A stretch of DNA of 64,000 nucleotides. Origin: Galdieria sulphuraria (taxonomy: Eukaryota > Rhodophyta > Bangiophyceae > Galdieriales > Galdieriaceae). This document shows positions 1 through 9,275 of this stretch, piece after piece. The notes under the pieces are model-generated. The model did not search any database. It was not told the DNA's origin and saw only the letters and a program-made list of their open reading frames with translations. Both the position numbers and the translations under genes were made by a program. The stretch is from positions 1 to 64,000 of the forward strand of contig NW_005178426.1 of the NCBI RefSeq assembly GCF_000341285.1. The letters are read 5' to 3'. Every line of letters begins with the position of its first letter. The stretch's first letter is position 1.

Positions 1-512
1 TCTGAACCACTAGAACAAGGTGCTGAGATTTGAATGTAAACACTGCCTAAGTTTTCCACATTCCCTGTAAGACTCTGCATCAAAGGATCCATAGATATAC
101 ATTCATTTACTGGAGCTTGTTCACATGTGCCTTGATAACACACCTGAAGTTGCATTTCATTACCACAACCGACAATCTGCACAGTAATATCTTGTGTGAT
201 CGATGGTAAAGTTTCGTCTAAATATTCATTAAAGTAATTATAAAGAGTAAATGTTTCATGAAGATTTGAACTGTCTGTAGTATACATGTTAGAAGCATAA
301 TTCTGTCCACTACAAGTATTCGAGAGAGGAAAATAAGTCACTGAAACAGTAATCTCGGAGTCTCTAGAAATGCTTGTCGAAAATGTAGAAATATTTTTCA
401 TGAGCAAAGGAGAGCTGTTGTGTTTTACATAAGAATACTCCAAGGGTATACACGCTAAGGTATTTGAGAGGTACGTGACCAGGGTCAAGAGTAGCAGAAG
501 ATATTGCAGCAT
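1..512 (-). CDS. Secreted cysteine-containing protein, N-terminal part (paralogue of the Hog protein at 1792)
   Basis: Partial gene: the frame opens with ATG at 512 on the minus strand and is still open at base 1 (170 codons seen). It begins with a clear signal peptide (MLQYLLLLLTLVTYLSNTLA), then an ectodomain with several N-glycosylation sequons. The domain ends with four cysteines spaced C-x8-C-x4-C-x7-C. The neighbouring divergent gene has C-x9-C-x5-C-x7-C at the same distance from its signal peptide, and both carry an (F/Y)P-x-(S/A) segment ending in Cys before it. I infer a paralogous pair. Whether this copy also carries repeats and a Hog domain lies outside the window. It was missed by simple ORF calling because its stop is absent. 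Confidence 0.75.
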   Translation of the reverse strand, partial: MLQYLLLLLTLVTYLSNTLACIPLEYSYVKHNSSPLLMKNISTFSTSISRDSEITVSVTYFPLSNTCSGQNYASNMYTTDSSNLHETFTLYNYFNEYLDETLPSITQDITVQIVGCGNEMQLQVCYQGTCEQAPVNECISMDPLMQSLTGNVENLGSVYIQISAPCSSGS

Positions 513-579
513 TTCTCAATCAGAAAAATTTGGGATAATCCCAAAACATCCTATTGAATGTCCTATTTGTAGCCTGTGT

Positions 580-589
580 GGGTTGCGCA
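580..589 (-). promoter_or_regulatory. TGCGCAACCC motif shared by the two divergent secreted-protein genes
   Basis: Read on the minus strand the sequence is TGCGCAACCC, 68 bp before the ATG at 512. The identical decamer occurs 95 bp before the ATG of the divergent paralogue. The likely role is a common regulatory site or a relic of duplicated promoters. Confidence 0.4.
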
Positions 590-1509
590 ACTCAAAATCA
601 GTTGCATTATCTTTCCAGAAAATCGTCGTATTCATTTCTCTTCTCTGATGTTGGCCTTTTGTATTTCCTCCGTCACAGCAAAACTGTACAAGTATCCTCG
701 TCAATTGCGACTATTTGAATACTGTACAATATTTCTTTGCTAAACTGAACAGTCTGTCATTTTTGTTTCGATTGACAATGTAATTTCGTATGCTAGAAAA
801 CTGCCAACCAGGCTAACGTAGAATTTTGATATATAGAAATGACTCAAAAAAGTTTGAGGCAACTAATCACAGAAATATTTTTGGCTTCAGAAAGAATGCC
901 TTCAAGAGATTTTAGCCAATAAAGTCTTGTCCGTGGTTCTAGAGGACCTAACTATTTTCTTAGTTTCTAGAGAATGGAGGTCTTTACTGAGATAGTTGGT
1001 CAGCAATTCTTAATTGTCCTTGTACAAAAGTGTTGTACTAAGTATCGAGTAGTCCTATGGCTATTCACACTCTTTAAAGAGCAGTTTTAAGAACTATACA
1101 ATTACCAAATGAAGAATATCTGGAACTGAGAAGACTCCCAAACATATCATAAGTAAATTTTTAGAACGTGAAGGTTATATTTGGAAGGCTATCATGGAGA
1201 ATACAGTTGAAAAGCAGAACGAGTGGAGTTCTAAAGTGTATGAAACAAGCTTCAAGAAAGGGTTTGGTTTAGGGTAGCAACACTTCAACTAGACAAAGCA
1301 AATGAATTCTCAAACTATTTGCACAATACATACCGAACAAGTCAAAAAGAATTTATTCACAGTTGGAAAATATTGGCACTTATTTTACTTGGTTTTATTG
1401 GTCTATCCACCCTAAATTTAGGGTTTATTAGGGTTTATATTCACTTGTGGATAGCTCTCAGCTGTTTCCAACTATTCCTTATGGGTTACTAGAGTGTTCC
1501 GAAACAAGT

Positions 1510-1511
<2 letters not shown>

Positions 1512-1569
<58 letters not shown>
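1512..1569. repeat. TA/TG compound microsatellite
   Basis: About sixteen TA units are followed directly by about thirteen TG units. It lies some 50 bp upstream of the CCAAT cluster of the Hog-protein gene. Confidence 0.95.
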
Positions 1570-1614
1570 CGTAAGATGTAACAAGTAAGAATGATTTGAT
1601 TCCCTCAGTTTCGT

Positions 1615-1720
1615 TTGACCAATCAGCTTTGTCATTGGGATTGCCAATGTTTCCTATTGGTCGTCACTGCGTCCAATCCTAATGGGGTGCGCAACCCTGG
1701 GACCTTCTATTTAAATGATT
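1615..1720 (+). promoter_or_regulatory. Promoter with five CCAAT boxes and a TATA-like element
   Basis: Five CCAAT pentamers in alternating orientation lie within 59 bp (1619, 1634, 1644, 1656 and 1673). They are followed by TGCGCAACCC at 1688-1697 and TATTTAAA at 1708-1715, which is 77 bp before the ATG at 1792. NF-Y-type factors are known to bind CCAAT boxes; that they act here is inference. The TGCGCAACCC motif recurs in the same orientation relative to the divergent gene (580-589). Confidence 0.6.
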
Positions 1721-1791
1721 CATTCCTCCGGCTCGTTTTATCATTTCTAGTCCTACCCAAAACTGTCATCGGTAATACTTTATATCAATCT

Positions 1792-3801
1792 ATGCAAAAG
1801 AAAATTTTCCTATGCGTTGTATTCTTTATACTCTATATATATGGAACCTCTTCCATTTCTATCGAGAAAACATATCATGAATGGGCAAGTTATCAGAGAA
1901 CCAATGATCAGAATATCATCATATACTTTAACTTCTACCCTGCCAGTTGCGCAGACAAGTCACCACTTTTTTCAACAAGTGTTTCAGTTGACTTTAATCA
2001 GCTCGACGTATTTTCATTTGAATCGAAGGGTCCATCATCCTCTCAAATAAAAGTTAGCTGCAATGATGGTAATATACAGTCGGAAGCATGTGCGAGCAAC
2101 TCTAGTTGTTATACTATTGGGGTTGGTGTTTGTTCTCTCCTACAAGATGGTGTCTTAACTATCAAAGACATCACTGAAATCTTTGATATGCACCTAAATG
2201 AAATTCTATTACAACTGCAACAAAATAGATATCAGTTTTCTGACCTTTTGAATGCATTTGATGAAGACTGGGAAACTATCGTCAATGACTTTGACATCAC
2301 GATCAAACAGTTGCTACTTGATTATGGTGTCAACTTGCGTAATTTTGTGGCAACGACGGGAGCAACCTTGCAACAGTTACTTGAAGAGTTTAACTTAGAT
2401 TTTGACGAATTTGTGAAGGAAACGGATTCTACTTTGAACAACATTCTTTCCACTTTTAATTACGACTTGAGTAGTCTGGTTACTGACTTCCATATTACTT
2501 TGTCTGATATTGAAAATTTGTTCGATATACCTTTCAAAGACGTTCTCAAGCAATTCGATTTGGACCTTCAATCTGTGGAAAGAACGTTCAGTCTTACTAT
2601 ACCTCAAGTTATCAAGCAACTGAACATGGATATTTCGAAGTTTCTTAGTTTATTTGATATGTCCATTCAAGAGTTTGTAAAACAGACAGGGGCTTCTATC
2701 GAAGACATCCTAAACTGGTTTAACATCACCTTTGAAACCTTTGTCAATGAAACCAATTTAGCATTAGACGAAATATTGAAAATTTTCAACGTTGGATTAC
2801 ATGACGTGTTTGAAATAGCCTCAATGTCGGTCCAAGATTTCATTGACTTCTTTGGATATAGCATGAAGACTTTTGTACAGTCATTTGGACTAGGTATTAA
2901 CGATGTACTGAATGTCTTCGGTATTGGATTTGCAGATTTTATCAAGCTTATGCAATATTCCATAACGGAGCTTTTCTCAATCTTTGATAATTTTTTTGAT
3001 GACATTTCTGACTTGGTCCAATGGCTTTTTGACAACCTTTCTAAGGATGTATGTGAAGTGATCCACATACTCTGCCCATCTTTGTTCTCGTGCTTTGGCT
3101 TGGGAAGCTTATGTGATCTGAGAAGAACGGCTATTCCATTCAATGATATTAGACAACAAACAGGCAATCTTTACGTTTCTGTTTCCAGTTCTTCTCAAGG
3201 CTCATGTTCTCAGAAGAATAGTGGCTCACAAAGTAGTACCAGTAGTAGTAGTGGTGGTGGTAGTGGTGTAAGTTGTTTCTCAGGCAACTCCAGAGTTCAT
3301 CTCGACTCATTCCATACTAAAAGTATGGAACAGTTGCAAGTTGGAGACATCATATTAGACGCAAAAGGAAAGCCAACCCAAGTCATAGGTTGGTTGCACA
3401 GGGATGAATATCAAGAAGCAAATTTTGCTCATGTACATTTTACAAACATGAGCAATACGCTTATTATAAGCGGAGAGCATTTGGTATTCTCATCCAACGG
3501 AGCTATCCAATCCAAAACGATTGTGCCAGGAAATACTTTACTGAAAACTAACACTGGTGTAATAACTGTTCAGTCCGTCAAGTGGTTCACAAGTAAGGGT
3601 GTTTATGCTCCTCTTACATCATCGGGAACTTTATTGGTTAATGGGATAGCTTGTTCTTGTTATGCATATTTTCCTAGTCATAGGGTTGCTAACCTATTCG
3701 TCCCAATGATTTGGAAACTCTTGAGACCTTTTCATAATTATCATGACATACTTTCCTTGGCACCATTCGTGATTCAGAGATGGACAAGGCATTTCAAATA
3801 A
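1792..3801 (+). CDS. Secreted Hedgehog-like (Hog/Hint) protein with 25 hendecad repeats
   Basis: The protein has 669 residues and no visible intron. The longer frame upstream starts at a TTG at 1615, so I start at ATG 1792, which gives a signal peptide (residues 1-22). Residues 40-115 form a cysteine-containing domain shared with the divergent gene. Residues 121-398 are 25 copies of an 11-residue unit, the last 22 without any indel; the consensus starts with D/N/G/S, has hydrophobics at positions 4, 7 and 8 and F/T at 11. A Ser/Gly-rich linker (463-494) leads to a Hog-type Hint domain from Cys495-Phe496. The VGD-I motif (517-521), SGEH (560-563, Hedgehog TxxH position) and SCYA (622-625) after APLTSSGT match Hedgehog autoprocessing domains. 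The family cleaves before the Cys. Processing and any lipid adduct are inference. The N-terminal part is not a Hedgehog ligand domain. Confidence 0.88.
   Translation: MQKKIFLCVVFFILYIYGTSSISIEKTYHEWASYQRTNDQNIIIYFNFYPASCADKSPLFSTSVSVDFNQLDVFSFESKGPSSSQIKVSCNDGNIQSEACASNSSCYTIGVGVCSLLQDGVLTIKDITEIFDMHLNEILLQLQQNRYQFSDLLNAFDEDWETIVNDFDITIKQLLLDYGVNLRNFVATTGATLQQLLEEFNLDFDEFVKETDSTLNNILSTFNYDLSSLVTDFHITLSDIENLFDIPFKDVLKQFDLDLQSVERTFSLTIPQVIKQLNMDISKFLSLFDMSIQEFVKQTGASIEDILNWFNITFETFVNETNLALDEILKIFNVGLHDVFEIASMSVQDFIDFFGYSMKTFVQSFGLGINDVLNVFGIGFADFIKLMQYSITELFSIFDNFFDDISDLVQWLFDNLSKDVCEVIHILCPSLFSCFGLGSLCDLRRTAIPFNDIRQQTGNLYVSVSSSSQGSCSQKNSGSQSSTSSSSGGGSGVSCFSGNSRVHLDSFHTKSMEQLQVGDIILDAKGKPTQVIGWLHRDEYQEANFAHVHFTNMSNTLIISGEHLVFSSNGAIQSKTIVPGNTLLKTNTGVITVQSVKWFTSKGVYAPLTSSGTLLVNGIACSCYAYFPSHRVANLFVPMIWKLLRPFHNYHDILSLAPFVIQRWTRHFK
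2152..2985 (+). repeat. Tandem 33-bp coding repeat (11-residue units)
   Basis: There are twenty-five units, with one 3-residue insertion after unit 2 and then 22 units (2260-2985) in strict register. At DNA level the copies are strongly diverged, so this is an old, protein-selected repeat rather than a recent satellite. The 11/3 periodicity is that of a hendecad amphipathic helix; a chain of short capped helices is an alternative. Confidence 0.85.
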
Positions 3802-3917
3802 AATGGTTTCGTTTGTCTGTAACAACACAAAGCATTGAAAAGAGCTACTTACACAAGCCAATCATTTATTTACAAAAGAAACAAATAACAGCTCATCTGA
3901 AAATGTCTCTCAATCCG

Positions 3918-4427
3918 TTAAGTACCACTACTCACATCCGAAAACTTGATATGCTCTTTTAGACGAAGTAAATCTTCTAAGCCCTCTTCAGACACTTGAA
4001 TACCTCTCCTTTCCATAGCTAACCTCAGTTCTTCTTTGTTCATCATTTTCTAACGACAACGTTACTTATTTTTGTCTCAAAAGCTTTTAAGAAGCCCATA
4101 CCGCTGTACTCAATGCACTGCGCAGCTGCTTTGCCAATCTTTCAAACTTGCGAGCATCTTCTTTCATAAAATACTAGTTTCAATTGTTAGAAAATATTCA
4201 TGGAATACAACTGTATTCTTTATGCATACCACTGCTTCTTCTCCCAAACCTTTATGACGTAATAAAGTGTCAGCATCGGTAACGTGACCACCCAACGAAT
4301 GTGGCAATTCTTCTCCAGTAGTAGGTGCGTTGAACAATCTGGTAAACTGACATTGTGCTGTATCTCGTTTCATAGAGCCATAGTTTGCCATGGATTTCTT
4401 CAAACTTTGCAAGGAGGTCTTTATCAT
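3918..4427 (-). CDS. Small basic protein with mitochondrial-like N-terminus, function unknown
   Basis: Three exons (4427-4230, 4173-4102, 4049-3918) separated by introns of 56 and 52 nt with GTATG...AG ends give 133 residues. The start is ATG 4427; a longer frame begins at TTG. The N-terminus (MIKTSLQSLKKSMANYGSMK) is basic and hydroxylated, like a mitochondrial presequence. The middle reads LGEEAVYFMKEDARKFERL, faintly reminiscent of the ATP synthase inhibitor IF1 family, followed by a charged helical tail. I would not assign IF1 without a profile search. It converges on the Hog-protein gene (stops 116 bp apart) and is divergent from the bromodomain gene. Confidence 0.55.
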
Positions 4428-4686
4428 TGTAGAAATTGTATCCCAAAAGCACAACTATTTGAGAATATCTCCCCCCAACAAGATTCAGGAAGAGAATTCG
4501 TATAACGTGAGGGTGCGTTTAAAGAAAAGTTAGATACTTTTCTCTTTCTTTGTTATTTATCATTTCAGTATAATATCATGTGCTTAAAAGAGTAGATACA
4601 CTCGGTTATTATTAGATAGCTCTTGTCAACTCGTCGGAGTTATCCTTTTGAATAGCACTTTGGACAATTTTTGGAAATATTGGAAA

Positions 4687-5986
4687 ATGGCGCCAAGAGG
4701 TCCGTGGGCATTAACTTTACGTTCGCTTGCCAAGTTATCGCCTGAAGAGAGAGAACCTCAACACTGTCTTATTGTTGCAGGAAATGAGATTCTTGAAAAA
4801 CTAGGAAAGAGAGATACCCAAGATATCTTTGCAGAACCCGTAGATACTTCCGTAGTGACCGACTATTTAACCATAGTAAAGAAGCCAATGGACTTGGGAA
4901 CAGTGCGTGAGAAATTGAATAGAGCGCAATATACTTGTGTGGAAGAGTTGAGAGAAGATATAGACCTTATTTGGGACAACTGTTGTTTATACAATGCTCC
5001 AGACACAGAATTTTACTTGCTTGCAGTTAAGCTTCGCGAAGTAACGGTAAAACTATTTGAACAGCTAGAAGTAGCTTTTCAAGAAATTGGGTTGGAACCC
5101 CCAAGGAGGAAAAGTTTACATAAAGCTTCAGTAGAAAAGAACGAGCAGCAGAACCTGAAGCAGGATAGCCCCATTGTACAAGGCCGTTATAAACCATCCG
5201 AAGGTCGCGTACAATCAGATGATACTTTCAGGTTAAATCATGTCGATCAACAGGAAAGTGTAGAGCAAGCCAAACCACTTGTTCTTAATGGCCCGAAAAG
5301 GAAACGAACTTGTGAAGAAGAGCATACGGATTCCTTAGAGAAAGGGAACCGAAGTAGTTCCGTCGAATTCAAGTTACTCAAGTACACACACTATTATCCG
5401 CTCTTACAAACCATGTTTTCCAATCATTCGGAGAGTTCGCCGTTACAGGAGTCTGCAAAAGTGGTAGCTGAAAAGGTCTTGGTAGCTTTGGAAGGTTTTT
5501 TCCAAGCCAGCGCTCCAGCAGCTCGAATGCTTTTATCACGGTGGCTAAATAACGAAGAGGTTTGTTTGTTTATGTTTGTTTATCTTATTCTACTGATGTT
5601 TGTTGTAGAGTAGATATAACGTAGCAGAGTCTTCAGAAGAAAATGTATCCCGACTGGAAAGAAAGAGAATACTTGCAAAACTTCTTTTGCAACAAGCCGG
5701 CTTTCAGCCTTCTGAAATATCTTATGACTTAGAAGAGGTTAAGGATGGCAAAGCTTTGAATGTTTCAAAACTGCTTTGGAATGTTTACCGCAGTAATTTG
5801 TTAGAGCAGGATAGACAGTTAGTTTCGGACAGTGATTCCTACTCGAGTCGTTCCAGTATGCAAACTTTGGAAAAACTTATTTGTCAACAAGTCCTTAACT
5901 ATACACCTCAGTCTCTTCTGTTGGGTTCAAAGGATGTTGCTTGTCAGAAGGAGCAGTCGGACCCCAGTTACGCATCATCATTTTAG
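4687..5986 (+). CDS. Bromodomain protein (BRD7/BRD9-like)
   Basis: Two exons (4687-5559 and 5609-5986) with a 49-nt intron. The frame extends upstream to a TTG at 4648, but the first ATG is at 4687 (MAPRGPW). A bromodomain occupies roughly residues 25-140: it has PMDLGTV in the ZA loop and the acetyl-lysine-binding Asn in YNAPDT, with the NCCLYNAPDT context closest to BRD7/BRD9/BRPF domains. The C-terminal two thirds are charged and contain a KRKRT basic stretch (likely NLS). The expected role is reading acetylated histones in a chromatin complex. The partner complex cannot be told from sequence. Confidence 0.85.
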
Positions 5987-6489
5987 ATGAAAAGATTGAA
6001 AACTGTTGTGAAAAGGATGTTTGTAAGAATGAAGGTGTTTGGATACATTTTAAAACTCTAACGTTTTGATAACGTTCATACACACCCATCGTTTTGATAT
6101 GTATTGCAGTGGCATTCTTTTGATACAGTTGGTTTTTCGTGTTGAGTTCATTTGGCGAGTCTTTGAGTATAAACGATATAGAATAGAGATGGCGATATCT
6201 CATTTGGAGTAGGGCTATACTGAAGCACTCTTGATACTTTCTCATGAGAGATATTGAAAGGAGTTGGAAGGTATTTGGATAATATGATAAATTGATTTTT
6301 ACTTTACGATATTTACATTTGCAAAGAACAGATATGACTGGCATTCCATAAAAGGCTTTGTATATATGGATATCTCACAAGGTATCTGTCACAATATCGA
6401 TATGCAGATCGTCATCATTTGGGTTCGATATTCACTTCAAAAAGTTATACAAGATAACTTTATTTTTAATGGCCACCTTATGAAAATAC
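5987..6489. other. Intergenic region between convergent bromodomain and cyclin genes
   Basis: It holds the 3' flanks of both genes. A decamer-like string, YTTTTGATA, recurs three times near 6065-6130, but nothing coding or structured is recognisable. Confidence 0.5.
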
Positions 6490-7383
6490 TTATCTATGTC
6501 TGTTTTCTTCCTTTGACAAAGAATTGGTTTTATCTTCTGAAGAATATTCTGGTTCATAACAGTCCAATACTCGTTTCCATATTTCATTCAACACGATGCG
6601 GTTTACTTGAAAGTATTCATGAAACGCCACCAACCTACTTTCATTTTGTCCACTTTGACCATTTTCAATTGTCTTATCTGGCAGAGCATAATCATACATA
6701 GCTGCAGCAAAAGCAACCAAAGCTGTGGCAATCTCCTTGGCACGATAACGAATATGAAGGAATGGAATAGAAACATAAGTATCGTGTAGCACATTTAAAG
6801 CAAACTGTGCCAACATTCTTTGGTTTTCTCTCGTATTTCCATATATCTTGGCTAATTGTACGATGCTGCTGTGAGGAGTTTCCAAGAATATATCAAAATG
6901 AAGACATCTCAGGACATCCCTCTCAGCGGACAGCAAATTCTCCTTTTCTTCGACATAACGAACACTTCCTTCCAAAACTTCTTCTCCTCCAGGATAATCC
7001 TAACTCATTTCGTTCATATCAGCAACAAGTGACTATTTATTCCTTACTCTTGATTTCCTTGTACGAACTTTCACCGTCCAGAACACCACGTCACGGAGTC
7101 TTTTGTGTGTCTCTTGTACTTTACAAGCCAGAAACAAACAAGCAGCTGCAATATAAGGGGCCTCTGTTCTTGGTTCTAAATCGTATAACATATCGTATCT
7201 TGTTAATAAAACAACTGCATAGTGGGCCACAGGTAGTGGAAGTGATAGCCATTCCGAGCACACGATGATATAAGCTGCCAATTTTCTAACAAATTGTTTC
7301 TCATAAGGTGGAATGGAAGCTATTTCTTCTGCAGAAAACAGCCACAAGGGCTGTTTGTTCTCTACAAGTGTGTTTTGTGCCAT
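6490..7383 (-). CDS. Transcription-type cyclin (cyclin T/K/L family)
   Basis: Two exons (7383-7048, 6999-6490) with a 48-nt intron give 281 residues. The upstream TTG frame was ignored in favour of ATG 7383. The first cyclin fold starts at PLWLFSAEEI and includes YIAAACLFLACKVQET, the classic cyclin-box helix. The second fold follows after the intron (DYPGGEE...). The layout matches cyclins K, L and T, the partners of CDK9/CDK12-type kinases that phosphorylate the RNA polymerase II CTD, rather than mitotic cyclins. No destruction box is seen. It is divergent from the GT34 gene. Confidence 0.85.
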
Positions 7384-7734
7384 AGGCGAAGCAGTCTCGC
7401 CTCTTTCAATCCAATAATGCCCCAAAACACAATGTCAAGAATATCCATCATTCATCATGACTAAGAATGGCTGCATGAGAATCCAAAGGAACAATACAAT
7501 ACATATTAAGTTGAACAGAAAAGTATTCGAGGCAGTTGTTCTCTTTTCGTCATTCCACGTGGCACCGATTGGTTGATTTACACGTCGTTGGTCAATCATC
7601 CATGACGAATGGATAAGACTTTCTTTGGGACTCTATACTGACAAATATACTTTAGACTATCTTTGTGGTTTAGATAATACCTACTATTCTGTTTCGATTA
7701 TCTATACTAGTTGTATTACATAATCACAGTTACT
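7384..7734. promoter_or_regulatory. Divergent promoter of cyclin and GT34 genes
   Basis: The region contains a perfect G-box core CACGTG (7556-7561), an ATTGG box a few bases downstream (7568-7572), and TTGGTCAATC just after. The spacing to the GT34 ATG is about 170 bp. Function is inferred from motif identity only. Confidence 0.4.
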
Positions 7735-8952
7735 ATGGGTTTTGGTCGAAGGTTTTGTTGGATAGGTATACTATTCGCTGCTTGCATTGCAACTTTTATT
7801 CAAGCGGATTCCGAAACGAAACAAATCAACGCACAAAATATACAAAGTTCAAGGGAGATTGGTATTCTTCAGATGTTTGACGGCATATGGTTCTTTCAAA
7901 AAATGGGAAACGTCACTCTTAGAAACAAGCAAAGATATGCTTCACGTCACGGCTATGATATGATCATTCATAGTCCTTATGAAACCACTGGATTGTGGGA
8001 AGAGGTATTCACAAACTGTTACAGTTCTCTTTCCTTACTTATGGGCGACGTAGACTAGCTGCAAAGATAAATCTTCTACCGAAATCGTAAAACGAGGAAA
8101 CCACTGTTACAAACCCCAAAAAGACTTTACTCTTGACAGAAGGGCGGCAACTTTTGGAAAAATAAAACTAGCTTTGGCAGCTTGTGTAGGGAGACCTAAC
8201 TATTGGTTGCTGTGGAGTGATGCAGACGCACTGATTGTCAACCAATCTATTCCATTAGAAGATATTATCGACAACGATTACGATATCATATTGACGGAAG
8301 ATTGGTTGATGATCAATGCAGGTGTATTCTTGTTGAAATGTTCTCCATGGAATATTCAATTTCTCAACAAAGTATATCACGATAGAGAGTTTGATAAGGT
8401 AAAATGAGTTTATGAACTTTCATTCAGGTGTATGACTTGTTCTAGGCAAGAGCTTTGGACCAATCTGCATTGCAAACTTATATCGATAAGTTGGGCGATA
8501 AAGCTACTCAACATGTGAAGTATATCGCAAAGCATGTGATGAATGTTTATTTGGAAGAATATCGACCAGGAGACTTTCTATTGCATATGGCTGGAAAATT
8601 GTACGAGGCAACTCCAGAAGGAGCTACAGCTATTGCTCAACAATTCGATGTTCTTTCACAAGTAACCGATGTGGATGATATTGATGCCTTTTTTAGTACT
8701 TGTTATGTTTTGAATTATGGAGGTTTATGTCATCTTCCAGCTGAACAGGGTTTGATGTGTCCTCCTGAATATCAACGAAAACTCCCAGAACCCATGAATG
8801 CTCTTACAGAGAATGACCGATATAGGCATGTTACGATAAGATATCCTTGGATGGGCGAACATTGGAAAGATAAATGGGCAGATCATGTTCCAACTAGATG
8901 GAGTGAAACCGAGAAATCCAAGGAAGACTCTTCAAACCATGATGAACTTTGA
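7735..8952 (+). CDS. Family 34 glycosyltransferase (GMA12/MNN10-like)
   Basis: Three exons (7735-8004, 8054-8398, 8446-8952; introns 49 and 47 nt) give 373 residues. A longer frame starts at TTG 7711; ATG 7735 gives a short N-terminus with a single hydrophobic anchor/signal (residues 8-23). That is typical of Golgi type II glycosyltransferases or a secreted enzyme. The catalytic core shows KIKLALAACVGRPNYWLLW followed by SDADAL, the DxD metal/nucleotide-sugar site, near residue 145, and NAGVFLLK downstream. Known relatives transfer alpha-linked galactose, mannose or xylose to cell-surface glycans. The exact substrate here is unknown. Confidence 0.88.
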
Positions 8953-9275
8953 AAGTTGGATGACAATTAGGCTTGGCGAAAAGTGAGGTTTTGCTTTTTC
9001 TCCATATGTGTGCTTGTGTGTGTTTTTGTGTGTGTGTGTGTGTGTTTTGTTGTTTTGATGTGAAAGAAATGAGAGAAAAATACAGAGAGAAAATCGAAAG
9101 AGAGAAAAATAGAAACAGAGAAAAATAAAATGATCAAAATTCTTTTCATTGGAAAAGAGGAAATGATAACAGGGGTGATTCTCTCTTTCTCGAAATTAAC
9201 GGATCGATTGTTTCTATAGTCTTAGTGAGAGAGAGAGAGAGAGAGAAGGGATACTTAACGCAATTCATATTACTG
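8953..9275. other. Intergenic region with TG and GA simple repeats
   Basis: It holds a TG-rich tract (about 9007-9045) and a pure GA tract (9227-9246) immediately before the exchanger start. A frame open through the GA tract begins at GTG and was not used. Confidence 0.7.

Larger units (their letters stand above)
513..1791. other. Divergent intergenic region between the two secreted-protein genes
   Basis: At 1.28 kb this is the longest gene-free stretch in the window. It holds the promoters of both flanking genes, a TA/TG microsatellite near its right end and a short telomere-like palindrome around 1410. A few short open stretches (for example a 27-codon ATG frame from 839 and an open frame near 1156-1278) look vaguely protein-like, but I could not join them into a gene. 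Confidence 0.6.

Noticed and set aside
516-704. Minus-strand frame of 62 codons upstream of the left secreted-protein gene
   Set aside because: It overlaps that gene's promoter, has no recognisable features and conflicts with the better-supported start at 512.
2667-3167. 166-codon antisense frame under the hendecad repeats
   Set aside because: It is a mirror of the strongly periodic sense-strand codons, and the sense protein has clear domains.
5895-6344. 149-codon minus-strand frame after the bromodomain gene
   Set aside because: It overlaps the end of the bromodomain coding region, matches nothing and has low-complexity composition.
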